In this document: in pieces, positions 8,250 through 16,189 of the stretch
How positions within the stretch are numbered: the stretch's first letter is position 1
Layout: every line of letters begins with the position of its first letter
Assembly (NCBI GenBank): GCA_965204415.1
Contig: CBDBEL010000004.1
Coordinates: 1,116,001-1,180,000, forward strand
Length of the DNA: 64,000 nucleotides
DNA from: Aldehydirespirator sp965204415
Lineage (GTDB): Bacteria; Actinomycetota; Acidimicrobiia; Acidimicrobiales; Aldehydirespiratoraceae
Direction of reading: 5' to 3'
Notes under the pieces: generated by a model
What the model was told of the DNA's origin: nothing
What the model saw: the letters and a program-made list of their open reading frames with translations, nothing else
Databases searched by the model: none
Made by a program: the position numbers and the translations under genes

Positions 8250-9683
8250 CCACTGCGACGCGACAAGCCTTCAACTTCTGGCGCGCCCTCCAAGGGGCCC
8301 ACCGGGGCCCGGCGAGTGGCGCGGAACCCCGGCCAGGCCCGCCCGTTGGCCCGGTGGCTGGCCCGGGCCCTGTGGCTGCGGGGCCAGCGTCTGGCCGGTC
8401 TCGCCCGGGACCGGGCCGCGGGCCGCCACCGCAAGGCCCCGTACCCGCTCGGCGCGCAGATCGCCACCGACGGCCCCCGGGCCGCGGCCGTGTTCGCCGC
8501 CTCGGGCCGGGTGGCGCCCGCATCTCCCTCCGAGCACGCCGACATCGTGGTCGTGGACGGTCCCGGCACCGGCCGGAGCCTCCCAGCCGGTGCCGCCGTG
8601 GTGGCGCTGGCGCCGGCCTGCGAGCAGCTCTCGGTGCCCGCGTTCGATCCGCTGTCGGTCAACCCGATCGGTTGGAAGCAGCAGGACGCCGAGCCCGTGC
8701 TCGCTTCGGATGTGACCGGGGAGTCCGATCCCGCCCTCCGGGCCGCAGCACTGGCGGAGCGGGCCGCGACCGGAGCGGTGGTTCGCATCCCCGGCGGCGA
8801 GCACGCGTTGCGACCCCTCCTGGGTCCCGAGTTGCACGACCTCATGGTCGACAGCGAACGCATCACCCGCGCCGACGCCCACGGGCGCGAGGCGATCAGC
8901 ATCGACATGCGCCGCAACGCGCTGCGCGACCACTCCCTGCGGGCCCGAGCCCGCCAGGTCATCGCCGCAGCCGGGCGGGAAGCGTCCCCACCGGCGGTGT
9001 CGGTGCTGCTGGCCACCAACCGGCCCGAGCGCCTCGAGGCGGCGGTGGCCTCGGTGGCCGCGCAGACCTATCCCAACACCGAGCTGGTGCTGGCGCCCCA
9101 CGGCGACGGCTTCTCCGACGACGCCCTCGTCCGGGCCGTCGAGGCGGCCGGCCTGCCGGTGCGGGTCGCTCCGGTGGCCGCCGCCGAGCCGTTGGGAGCG
9201 GTGCTCAACGCCGCGGTGGCCGCCTCCACCGGCGCCCTTCTCGCCAAGTTCGACGACGACGACCACTACAGCCCGCACCATCTCTGGGATCTGGTGCTGG
9301 CCCACGAGTACTCGCAAGCGGAGTTGGTGGCCAAGGGCGCCGAATACGTCTACGTGGCCGGCCAGGACCGCACGATCCGGATGTTCGGACGCCGCGGGGA
9401 GCGCTACCTCGGCTACCCCGGAGTGAGCGGGGGGGCCATGCTCATCTCGCGCCACGACCTGGCCCGGGCCGGCGGGTGGCGCCGGGTGCCTCGACACGTG
9501 GACACCGAGCTCGCCCGCGACGTCACCTACATCGGCGGCAGGATCTACCGCACTCACGGCCGCGGCTACCTGCGGGTGCGGCACGGCGACGACCACACGT
9601 GGGACATGGACGAGTCGCACTTCACCGGTCGGGCCGCCGACACCCGCGAGGGACTGGACCTGGCCTTCGCCGGCGTCGTCTGA
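8244..9683 (+). CDS. GT2 glycosyltransferase with shared middle domain (half-length homologue)
   Basis: This 479-residue protein matches only the second half of its neighbours at 5176 and 13022. After a basic N-terminus (LARWLARALWLRGQRLAG) comes the shared domain from YPLGAQIATDG to RDHSLRARARQVI. A GT2 domain follows: VSVLLATNRPERLEA near residue 251, KFDDDDHYS near 334 and YLRVRHGDDHTW near the end. The donor-binding aspartates are intact, so it is likely active. The ATG overlaps the upstream stop (ATGA) and comes from the dispersed repeat. It ends DTREGLDLAFAGVV, without the repeat-encoded tail of its neighbour. Sugar specificity is unknown. Confidence 0.82.
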   Translation: MTPLRRDKPSTSGAPSKGPTGARRVARNPGQARPLARWLARALWLRGQRLAGLARDRAAGRHRKAPYPLGAQIATDGPRAAAVFAASGRVAPASPSEHADIVVVDGPGTGRSLPAGAAVVALAPACEQLSVPAFDPLSVNPIGWKQQDAEPVLASDVTGESDPALRAAALAERAATGAVVRIPGGEHALRPLLGPELHDLMVDSERITRADAHGREAISIDMRRNALRDHSLRARARQVIAAAGREASPPAVSVLLATNRPERLEAAVASVAAQTYPNTELVLAPHGDGFSDDALVRAVEAAGLPVRVAPVAAAEPLGAVLNAAVAASTGALLAKFDDDDHYSPHHLWDLVLAHEYSQAELVAKGAEYVYVAGQDRTIRMFGRRGERYLGYPGVSGGAMLISRHDLARAGGWRRVPRHVDTELARDVTYIGGRIYRTHGRGYLRVRHGDDHTWDMDESHFTGRAADTREGLDLAFAGVV

Positions 9684-9694
9684 CCAGTCTGACG

Positions 9695-10978
9695 ATGAAG
9701 CGCCCTGCCTCGCGAGGCCTTCGCGAGCAAGCCGCGCTCGCTCGTCGCGCCGTCCCGATCGCGGCTGTCGTCATCGTGTTGACCAACGGACCTGTCTTCC
9801 TTTTCTCCAAGAGCGTCGTGGACCGTTCCGGGGACTGGGAGGATCCGGCGGTGTGGCCCTTCTTCGTGGCCGCAGCCATCGCCTCCGCGGTGCTGGCCGG
9901 GATGAGCCGCTCCACCGCCGGGCCACTCACCGGATCACAGAAGGCGGCTGCCGCGGCCGTCGCCGCCTACTCGCTGGCCGCGGTGGCCTCGGTCCTCTGG
10001 AGCGTCGACCCGTTCGCTACCGGATGGCGGGCGTCGGTCTATGTGGGCCTGGGATTGCTGGCCTGGGTCGTGGCCCGCCTGAAGCCCGAAGACCTGGCCG
10101 CGACGCTGTGGCTTGTGACCGTCGCGGCGGTGGTGGGCAGCGTGGTTCTCGTGGTGCTGCGGCCGGACCTGGGCCTTGACTCCAACGACAACTGGGAGGG
10201 TCTCTACACCAACCGCAACTCCCTGGCACCGGTGGCCGCGGCCGGGGTGCTGGTCGGGATCCGCCACCTGGCGACCGGCAATCGATGGAGCCGGGCGACA
10301 GGAGCAGGCCTGGCCGCGCTGTCGGCGGTCGCCATGGCCGGCGCCGGCAGCCGCACGGCATGGACCGCGCTGCTGATCGCAGCCGCGGCTGCGACCGCCC
10401 CCGTCGGCTACCACTGGGCTCGGGGTCGCTGGGGCCTCGCCGCGGCGAGAGCCTCCCTGGCTGCGGTGACGGCTGCGGGCGTCGGCGGCGCCTCAGTGGC
10501 GTTGGCCGCGTTCTGGGACGACCCGACCTTCAGCCAGCGCCGAACGATGTGGAGCCTGGTCACCGATCGCGTGGCGCAGCGGCCGCTCGGCGGCTACGGG
10601 TTCTACGCGTTCTGGGAGGAGATCGAGCTGCTCGACCATGCCCTGCTGCGCAGGGGCAGCGCGCACAACAGCTTGATGGAGGTGGCTCTCGGGCTCGGCC
10701 TGGTCGGCACTGTGCCGTTCTTGGTGATCGTGGCGCTGGCGGCCCGCAACGCGGGCCTGCTGGTGTGGCGACGCCCCGGAGCCGACTCCTGGATGTGGGC
10801 CGCTCTCGTAGGCTTCATGCTCGTGGAGAACGTGACCGAGAGCTTCGTGCTGTGGTTCTCCTACGTGTGGGTGCTGCTGATGGCCGCCGCCTTGAAACCG
10901 GTCCCGCCCCGCGATCGCGGCGACCCGCCACCACCGGCCGGCGACGCCGGAGACCCGGCGGGCACGGCGCTCGTGTGA
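9695..10978 (+). CDS. O-antigen ligase/polymerase-like membrane protein (Wzy_C)
   Basis: 427 residues with roughly ten membrane segments and a long outside loop before the last ones. Landmarks of the O-antigen ligase/Wzy family are present: YTNRNSLAPVAA, GAGSRTAW, QRRTMWSLV, and GYGFYAFWEE followed by GSAHNSLMEVALGLGLVG, where an invariant histidine normally sits in the H-N-S motif. Such enzymes polymerise or transfer lipid-linked sugar units outside the membrane. The ATG is 11 bp after the previous stop. The C-terminus is a proline-rich cytoplasmic tail. Confidence 0.82.
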   Translation: MKRPASRGLREQAALARRAVPIAAVVIVLTNGPVFLFSKSVVDRSGDWEDPAVWPFFVAAAIASAVLAGMSRSTAGPLTGSQKAAAAAVAAYSLAAVASVLWSVDPFATGWRASVYVGLGLLAWVVARLKPEDLAATLWLVTVAAVVGSVVLVVLRPDLGLDSNDNWEGLYTNRNSLAPVAAAGVLVGIRHLATGNRWSRATGAGLAALSAVAMAGAGSRTAWTALLIAAAAATAPVGYHWARGRWGLAAARASLAAVTAAGVGGASVALAAFWDDPTFSQRRTMWSLVTDRVAQRPLGGYGFYAFWEEIELLDHALLRRGSAHNSLMEVALGLGLVGTVPFLVIVALAARNAGLLVWRRPGADSWMWAALVGFMLVENVTESFVLWFSYVWVLLMAAALKPVPPRDRGDPPPPAGDAGDPAGTALV

Positions 10979-11040
10979 CCTGAGGCTCCGGATTTGAGGT
11001 TCGATACCTTGACCGCTTCAAGGCCAGGGGGTGGCACGGA

Positions 11041-11334
11041 GTGACCGGGAACTTCTGGCAGTCCGCCTTCAACGCGGTCGGGATACCGGTGTTCTCGCCG
11101 GTCTGCGGGGCCAGCGCCTTCCTCACCATGAGGCTCTCGCTCGACCTCCTGCGGGCGGGGAACGTGGTCTACTGCTCGGAACAGGACGGGAGCGCCTGCC
11201 GTCAGTGCCCGAAGTGCCTCCGGCGCGAGATGATCCGGGCGGTCGTCGATACCCGGCATCGCCCGCAGTGGACCCACTACGACAATCCCGCCTCGATGGG
11301 TCGCCGGGCCCCGGCAGCGCGGCGCGCCCGGTGA
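11041..11334 (+). CDS. Short protein with QueC-like zinc motif, probably a C-terminal remnant
   Basis: A 97-residue frame starting with GTG after a purine-rich GGGGGTGG. It carries C-x8-C-x2-C-x2-C-x-R (CSEQDGSACRQCPKCLRR, residues about 41-58), the zinc-binding pattern found near the C-terminus of QueC/ExsB-type ATP pyrophosphatases. The nucleotide-binding N-terminal part of those enzymes is absent and I see no remains of it in the 60 bp upstream. It may be a stump left after a deletion, or a small independent zinc protein. Its TGA overlaps the GTG of the next gene. Confidence 0.5.
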   Translation: MTGNFWQSAFNAVGIPVFSPVCGASAFLTMRLSLDLLRAGNVVYCSEQDGSACRQCPKCLRREMIRAVVDTRHRPQWTHYDNPASMGRRAPAARRAR

Positions 11335-12971
11335 CGACGCCCGGCGCGCCCGCGGACAGGCGCGAGGGCGGACTGACTCGGCCCCTCCGGACCGTCGGCG
11401 CCGCGGTTGCTCCTGGGGTGGCGCGGGCCCGGTCGGGCTGGGCGGCGGTGTTGCTGGTGTGCCTCGCGGTGCTGGTCCTGTGGCTGCCCGACCTGGATCT
11501 GCCGCTCGGCAACAGCGACGACGGGCGGCTGGTGGGCCGGGCCGGCCTCCAGGCTCGCAACTTCTGGGAGCTCGGCCCCGTGGAGTCCGGATTCGGGGCC
11601 CGCACCGACCCTTACGTGAGGTCCGGTTTCGACGTGGAGCCCCGGTCCGAGCCCCCGGTCGAGGCCGTGTCCTACGGGCACCACCCGCCCCTGACGACCT
11701 TCGTCGCGGCTGCGTCGGTGGGGATTCTGGGCGACAACCTGGCCGCCCTGCGCATCGCCGCCTTCCTTGTCGGGTCGGCCACCGTCGCCTTCATGGCCGC
11801 TCTGCTGCGGGGCTGCGGCCTTCGCTGGGGACCCACCCTGCTGGCTGTCGGCGCCATGGCCTCCACAGGCTTCTTCTATGTGTACGGGCGCATCGGGGTC
11901 GGCTTCTCGCTGCTGGTGGCCTCGGCGGCGGCGGTGGTCTGGCACCGCCGCACGGAGCGGCCGCCGCGTTGGGCCCTGATCGGGACCGGCGCGCTGGCGG
12001 CTCTGGCCGCGATGCAGTCCTGGATCGCGCTGGCATCGCTCGCGCTCCTGGCGCTGTGGCTGTTCTCCGGCCGCGTCTCGGGCTCCGGCGGCCCCCCGGT
12101 GCCTGCAGGAGAATCGATTCCGGGTCCGGGAACATGGTTGGCGAGGGGCTGGTCCCCGGCCCTGTCGGCACTGGTGCTGGGCTCCGCCGCCGGCGCGCTC
12201 GTCACCGCGGCGTGGCTGCTCAACGGCAGCGGCCTGGCGGAACTCAGCGACCAGGTGTCGCTGAGAGCGGGCGCCGACGGGGTCGGCGGCGGGCGGTCGT
12301 TCGGCTTCACGGAGTTCCTGTCGAGGCAGTGGGACTTCGCCACCGAGGAACTGCTGGTTCCGCCATGGCTGCGGGTGCTGCTGGCGCCGGCGCTGCTGGC
12401 CGGGCTGATCGACCGCCGCACCCGGGTGGCCACCGCGATCACACTGGCGATGGCGGCCACCCTGACCTTCGGCTTCCAGCAGGGCGCCTGGACTCACCGG
12501 CTGTGGAACTTCCCCTGGCTGGCCCCCGCGACGATCGGGCTGGCGTCCCTGCTCGACGCCGCCCGCCGGAGGGTCCCCGCCCGCCTGCGTGCGCCCGCGG
12601 CGGCCGCGGCCGCCGCGGTCATGGCGGTCACGATGGTCGCCATCGTGGCCGGAGGCACCCGGGACCGGTACCTCTCCGACCCCGCTCACGTCGGGACGGT
12701 CCTCGAACAGGTGGCCGGCACGCCGCACGCCCGCCGAGCCGAGCTGGTGTGGACGGGCCCCGGCCTCCCCACGGCGAGATGGGCCTCCTACTACTTGGAC
12801 GTCCCGGTGTGGGCGCTCGACGAGAGCCGCCTCGACGACGTGGCGGCCACGGACCTGTTGATCGTCCGGGCCAGCATGATCCCCGACTACCTCCCCGACG
12901 GCGCGCTGGAGGATCCCCTCGCCTCAGCCGGCGACTTCCGTGTGATCACGGCCGCGGGCCTGTCGCCATGA
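11331..12971 (+). CDS. GT39-like membrane glycosyltransferase
   Basis: 546 residues with about ten to twelve membrane segments. The first outside loop has the aspartate-containing NSDDGRLVGRAG and YGHHPPLTTFVAAASVGILG, the arrangement seen in dolichyl-phosphate-mannose or ArnT-like transferases that use polyprenyl-phosphate sugars. The central region is a run of Ala/Leu-rich helices. The C-terminus is a soluble-looking stretch from DRYLSDPAHVG to FRVITAAGLSP. The GTG start overlaps the previous stop (GTGA). It probably decorates the exported polysaccharide or a protein outside the membrane; the substrate is not known. Confidence 0.75.
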   Translation: MTTPGAPADRREGGLTRPLRTVGAAVAPGVARARSGWAAVLLVCLAVLVLWLPDLDLPLGNSDDGRLVGRAGLQARNFWELGPVESGFGARTDPYVRSGFDVEPRSEPPVEAVSYGHHPPLTTFVAAASVGILGDNLAALRIAAFLVGSATVAFMAALLRGCGLRWGPTLLAVGAMASTGFFYVYGRIGVGFSLLVASAAAVVWHRRTERPPRWALIGTGALAALAAMQSWIALASLALLALWLFSGRVSGSGGPPVPAGESIPGPGTWLARGWSPALSALVLGSAAGALVTAAWLLNGSGLAELSDQVSLRAGADGVGGGRSFGFTEFLSRQWDFATEELLVPPWLRVLLAPALLAGLIDRRTRVATAITLAMAATLTFGFQQGAWTHRLWNFPWLAPATIGLASLLDAARRRVPARLRAPAAAAAAAVMAVTMVAIVAGGTRDRYLSDPAHVGTVLEQVAGTPHARRAELVWTGPGLPTARWASYYLDVPVWALDESRLDDVAATDLLIVRASMIPDYLPDGALEDPLASAGDFRVITAAGLSP

Positions 12972-13021
12972 CGGTGGGCCTCTCCGGTCCGGCCCGAGCC
13001 GGGGCGTAGGCTCGCGGACGC

Positions 13022-16000
13022 ATGGACCACGGCCGCGTGCCTCCGGCGGGTGTGCGGGGCAACAACTGGCGTGAGCTGGCGGTGTCCGCCCCGGACCGCT
13101 TCGAGCCCGAGATGCTCGTGTCGGTCGTCGTCGCCTACTACGAGGCGCCGGAGGCGCTGGAGCTGACCCTGGCTGCTCTCGAGGGCCAGACCTACCCGCG
13201 GGAGCTGTTCGAGGTGGTGATCGTGGACGACGGGTCGCGTGCGCCTCTGGAGGCGCCGGCCGCCAGCCCGCTCAACGTCCGCGTCGTCCACCAGGAGGAC
13301 CGGGGCTTCGGTCTGGCCCGGTCCCGCAACACCGGCGCCCGGGAGGCCTCCGGCGAGGTTCTCGTCTTCCTCGACTGCGACATGATGCCCGAGGCCGGGT
13401 GGCTGGCCGAGCACGCCCGCTGGCACCACGCCGCCTGCGACGCGCTCACGCTGGGATTCCGGGCCCATGTCGAGGTCGACGGCATCGACGCCGCCGCGGT
13501 GCGGACCAGACCGGGATCGTTGGCCGACCTCTTCGCCGACCGCCCCGTCGAGCGCCCGTCCTGGATCGAGTACCACATGACCCGCACCCGCGAACTCACC
13601 TCCGGCGCCGACGACCTGTTCCGCGTGGTGACGGGCGGGAACCTGGGCGCCTCGCGGGCCTTCTTCGAGTCGGTGGGCGGTTACGACGAGACGTTCACCC
13701 AGTGGGGGGCCGAGGACACGGAGTTCGGCTACCGGGCCTACACGATGGGCGGTCTTCTGGTCCCGGCTCGGGATGCGCTGTGCTGGCACCAGGGCGCGGG
13801 CGCGGCGCCCAACGAGGCCGAGTCGGTCAGCCTGGAGCTCCAGCAGGCCAAGATCTCCCAACTGATCGCTCATCACGGCTTCCGCAAGACGGCTTCGGGA
13901 CGGAGCTTCACCGTGCCCCAGTACGTGGTGACAGTTCAGCCCGGCGACGCCGACGACCAGATGGCAACGGCCGAGCAGGTGTTGGCCAACGGCATCCACG
14001 ACCTGGTGGTGTGGATCGCGGAGCCCAGCGATTCAGAAGCCGCGCTGGAGCCCGGCCGGGAGATGATCCGCCGGCTCCTGGGCGGCGATCCGAGGGTGCG
14101 GTTCGGGCCCTCCGACGGGGCCCCCTCCGCGATCCCGGCCGCGTCCTTCCACATATCGATTCCCGCCGGGGCCGCGGTCAAGTCCACCACGGTGGCCCGC
14201 CTGCGCCGGGAACTGGGATCGGCCGCCAGGGCCAGCATCAGCTTGCCCGACCACCTGACAGCCGAGATCGTCCGGACCCGAGCCCTCAACCGGGCGATGC
14301 GCAGCGGAATCAGCATCGACGAGCACAGCAGCAAGCTGCGGCCGCCTCGCAAGTCCGGGAGGTTGAGAAGCCTTCTTCGACGCACGCCGGACCGCGCTCA
14401 GAGGCCTCACAAGCGCAAGCCGGGACAGTCTGGGATCCTCCGCAAGTTGCGCAGTCTCGCAGTGCAGGTGCTGCATGAGGCCCGAGGTGTGCGCAGCCTC
14501 GGTGACACCTGGAGCCTGGTGGTCTGGCTCGTGTCGTCGGTGGTGCGAGCGGTTGCCTGGAGAACCCGCCAGGCTCTACGTCGCCTGTACTGGATCGCAA
14601 GACGGCAGCGGCGAGCGCTCAAGCGGCTCGGGCGACGCCTGTTGTGGTTCGCACGACGCCAGCGCCGGGCGCTCAAGCGGCTCCGGCGGCAGGTGTACCG
14701 GATCGCACGACGCCAGCACCGCGCCCTCAGTCAGCGTCAGACGGGCCCCGTCACAACGGGCGCGCCCATCAGCAGCGGCGACGCACGGCAACCGGCGCAC
14801 TACCGGATCGGGCCGGAGATCGCCGCCCGGGGAAGCCGGGCCGAAGCGGTCCTGGCCACCTCCAGCCGCGTCGGTTCGACCATCGGCGAGTCGACCGAGG
14901 CGGTCATAGTGGACACGCCGGAGACGGCCGAAGCCCTCGGCCTCGACGCCGGCGTCGCGGTTGTGGCGCTCTCGGAGGCAGACCCTCGCGCGTCGGTACC
15001 GGCCTTCGACGCGGAGAGCGACAACCCGGTGGGCTGGACCAGCGACCACCGCGACCGTGCCGTGGCGCTTGGACCCCCCGAACTGCTGGCGCAGTCGAAA
15101 CGGGCCCGCAGAACCGCCAGCATCGGCGCATTGGACGCCGGCCGGCGGGCCCACCACGTCATGGACACGGCCGCCTACCACGAGGACGCCCAGTCCCGCG
15201 CCGGTGTGCTGGCCGCTCTGGCATCAACCGGCGCCGTGGTGCACATCGCTGACCACAGCGCCGAACTGCACCACTGCCTGGGCTCGGAGCTATACGGCCT
15301 GATGGCCGACGAGCGCATCCTTGAAGCCGATGCGATCCAACGCGAGGCGTTCAGCGTCGCCATGCGCCGGTGCGCGCTCCGGGACCACTCGCTGCGGGCC
15401 CGGGTCCGCCAGCTCCTCGCCCCCACGGGCCTGTGCGGCCCGCCCCTGCCCCTAGTGTCGATCCTGCTGGCCACCCGGCGGCCCGACCGGGTGGCGGACG
15501 CGCTCGACGCGGTGGCGGGCCAGACATACCCGCGATCCGAGCTCGTGCTCGGGCTGCACGGAGACGGGTTCGACCGGAGCGAGGTCGAGGCCCGGCTGCA
15601 AGACCTGGATTGCCCTGCCCGGGTCGTCACCGCAGCCGGGCACCTGCCGCTGGGCGCCGTGCTCAACCTGGCCGCCGAGGAGTCCTCCGGGACGCTGCTC
15701 ACGAAGTTCGACGACGACGACCTGTACGGGCCCGAGCACCTGTGGGACCTCGTCCTCGCCCACGAGTACTCCCGGGCCCCGCTGGTGGGCAAGGGAGCGG
15801 AGTTCGTCTACCTCGAAGGCTCCGACGTCACCCTGCACCGCTTCCGGGACGGGGGCGAGCGCTACATCACCACCCAGAGCATCGCCGGCGGCGCGCTGAT
15901 GATCGCCAGGCACTGCTTCGATGAGGTGCTCGGCTGGCGACCGATCCCCCGCAGCGTCGACCAGGCCCTGATCGCGGACGTGGTGGGCGGCGGTCATCGG

Positions 16001-16162
16001 GCCTACCGCACCCACGGCATGGGCTATGTGCTGGTGCGCCACGGCCAGGGCCACACATGGCAGGCCGACGACGAGTACTTCCTGGCCCAGGCGCACGAGA
16101 CCCGCACCGGATGCGACCTCGCCTTCGCCGGGATCGCACCGCTGGAGTCGCATGATCGATGA
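13022..16162 (+). CDS. Two-domain GT2-GT2 glycosyltransferase with Arg-rich repeats
   Basis: 1046 residues, homologous end to end with the protein at 5176. N-terminal GT2 domain (about 35-290): VSVVVAYYEAPEAL, VIVDDGS, FLDCDMMPEAGW and WGAEDTEFGYR. C-terminal GT2 domain (about 810-1046): VSILLATRRPDRV, KFDDDDLYGPEH and YVLVRHGQGHTW. Between them is the domain shared by all three proteins (YRIGPEIAARG to RDHSLRARVRQLL). Unlike its relatives it has an Arg/Lys-rich insert of three near-identical 18-residue units at about 518-574. The ATG follows a 50-bp gap after the GT39-like gene. It ends normally, without the dispersed-repeat tail. Confidence 0.83.
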   Translation: MDHGRVPPAGVRGNNWRELAVSAPDRFEPEMLVSVVVAYYEAPEALELTLAALEGQTYPRELFEVVIVDDGSRAPLEAPAASPLNVRVVHQEDRGFGLARSRNTGAREASGEVLVFLDCDMMPEAGWLAEHARWHHAACDALTLGFRAHVEVDGIDAAAVRTRPGSLADLFADRPVERPSWIEYHMTRTRELTSGADDLFRVVTGGNLGASRAFFESVGGYDETFTQWGAEDTEFGYRAYTMGGLLVPARDALCWHQGAGAAPNEAESVSLELQQAKISQLIAHHGFRKTASGRSFTVPQYVVTVQPGDADDQMATAEQVLANGIHDLVVWIAEPSDSEAALEPGREMIRRLLGGDPRVRFGPSDGAPSAIPAASFHISIPAGAAVKSTTVARLRRELGSAARASISLPDHLTAEIVRTRALNRAMRSGISIDEHSSKLRPPRKSGRLRSLLRRTPDRAQRPHKRKPGQSGILRKLRSLAVQVLHEARGVRSLGDTWSLVVWLVSSVVRAVAWRTRQALRRLYWIARRQRRALKRLGRRLLWFARRQRRALKRLRRQVYRIARRQHRALSQRQTGPVTTGAPISSGDARQPAHYRIGPEIAARGSRAEAVLATSSRVGSTIGESTEAVIVDTPETAEALGLDAGVAVVALSEADPRASVPAFDAESDNPVGWTSDHRDRAVALGPPELLAQSKRARRTASIGALDAGRRAHHVMDTAAYHEDAQSRAGVLAALASTGAVVHIADHSAELHHCLGSELYGLMADERILEADAIQREAFSVAMRRCALRDHSLRARVRQLLAPTGLCGPPLPLVSILLATRRPDRVADALDAVAGQTYPRSELVLGLHGDGFDRSEVEARLQDLDCPARVVTAAGHLPLGAVLNLAAEESSGTLLTKFDDDDLYGPEHLWDLVLAHEYSRAPLVGKGAEFVYLEGSDVTLHRFRDGGERYITTQSIAGGALMIARHCFDEVLGWRPIPRSVDQALIADVVGGGHRAYRTHGMGYVLVRHGQGHTWQADDEYFLAQAHETRTGCDLAFAGIAPLESHDR
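14575..14745 (+). repeat. In-frame 54-bp tandem repeats coding Arg/Lys-rich helix
   Basis: Three successive 18-codon units encode RRLYWIARRQRRALKRLG, RRLLWFARRQRRALKRLR and RQVYRIARRQHRALSQRQ. Each unit mixes aromatic residues with arginines at helical spacing, as a membrane-surface amphipathic helix would. The homologues at 5176 and 8244 have shorter basic stretches here and no repeats, so the units probably grew by tandem duplication. Confidence 0.75.
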
Positions 16163-16189
16163 CGTCTCCGCCGACGGTCCGGGCGGGGC

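Noticed and set aside
8129..9690. Upstream extension of the O-antigen ligase frame
   Set aside because: It overlaps the glycosyltransferase at 8244 in another phase and reads as Arg/Pro/Gly-rich nonsense; the ATG at 9695 gives a normal family start.
10990..11010. GGTTCGATACC resembling a tRNA T-loop
   Set aside because: No acceptor stem, anticodon arm or CCA-proximal pairing can be drawn around it.
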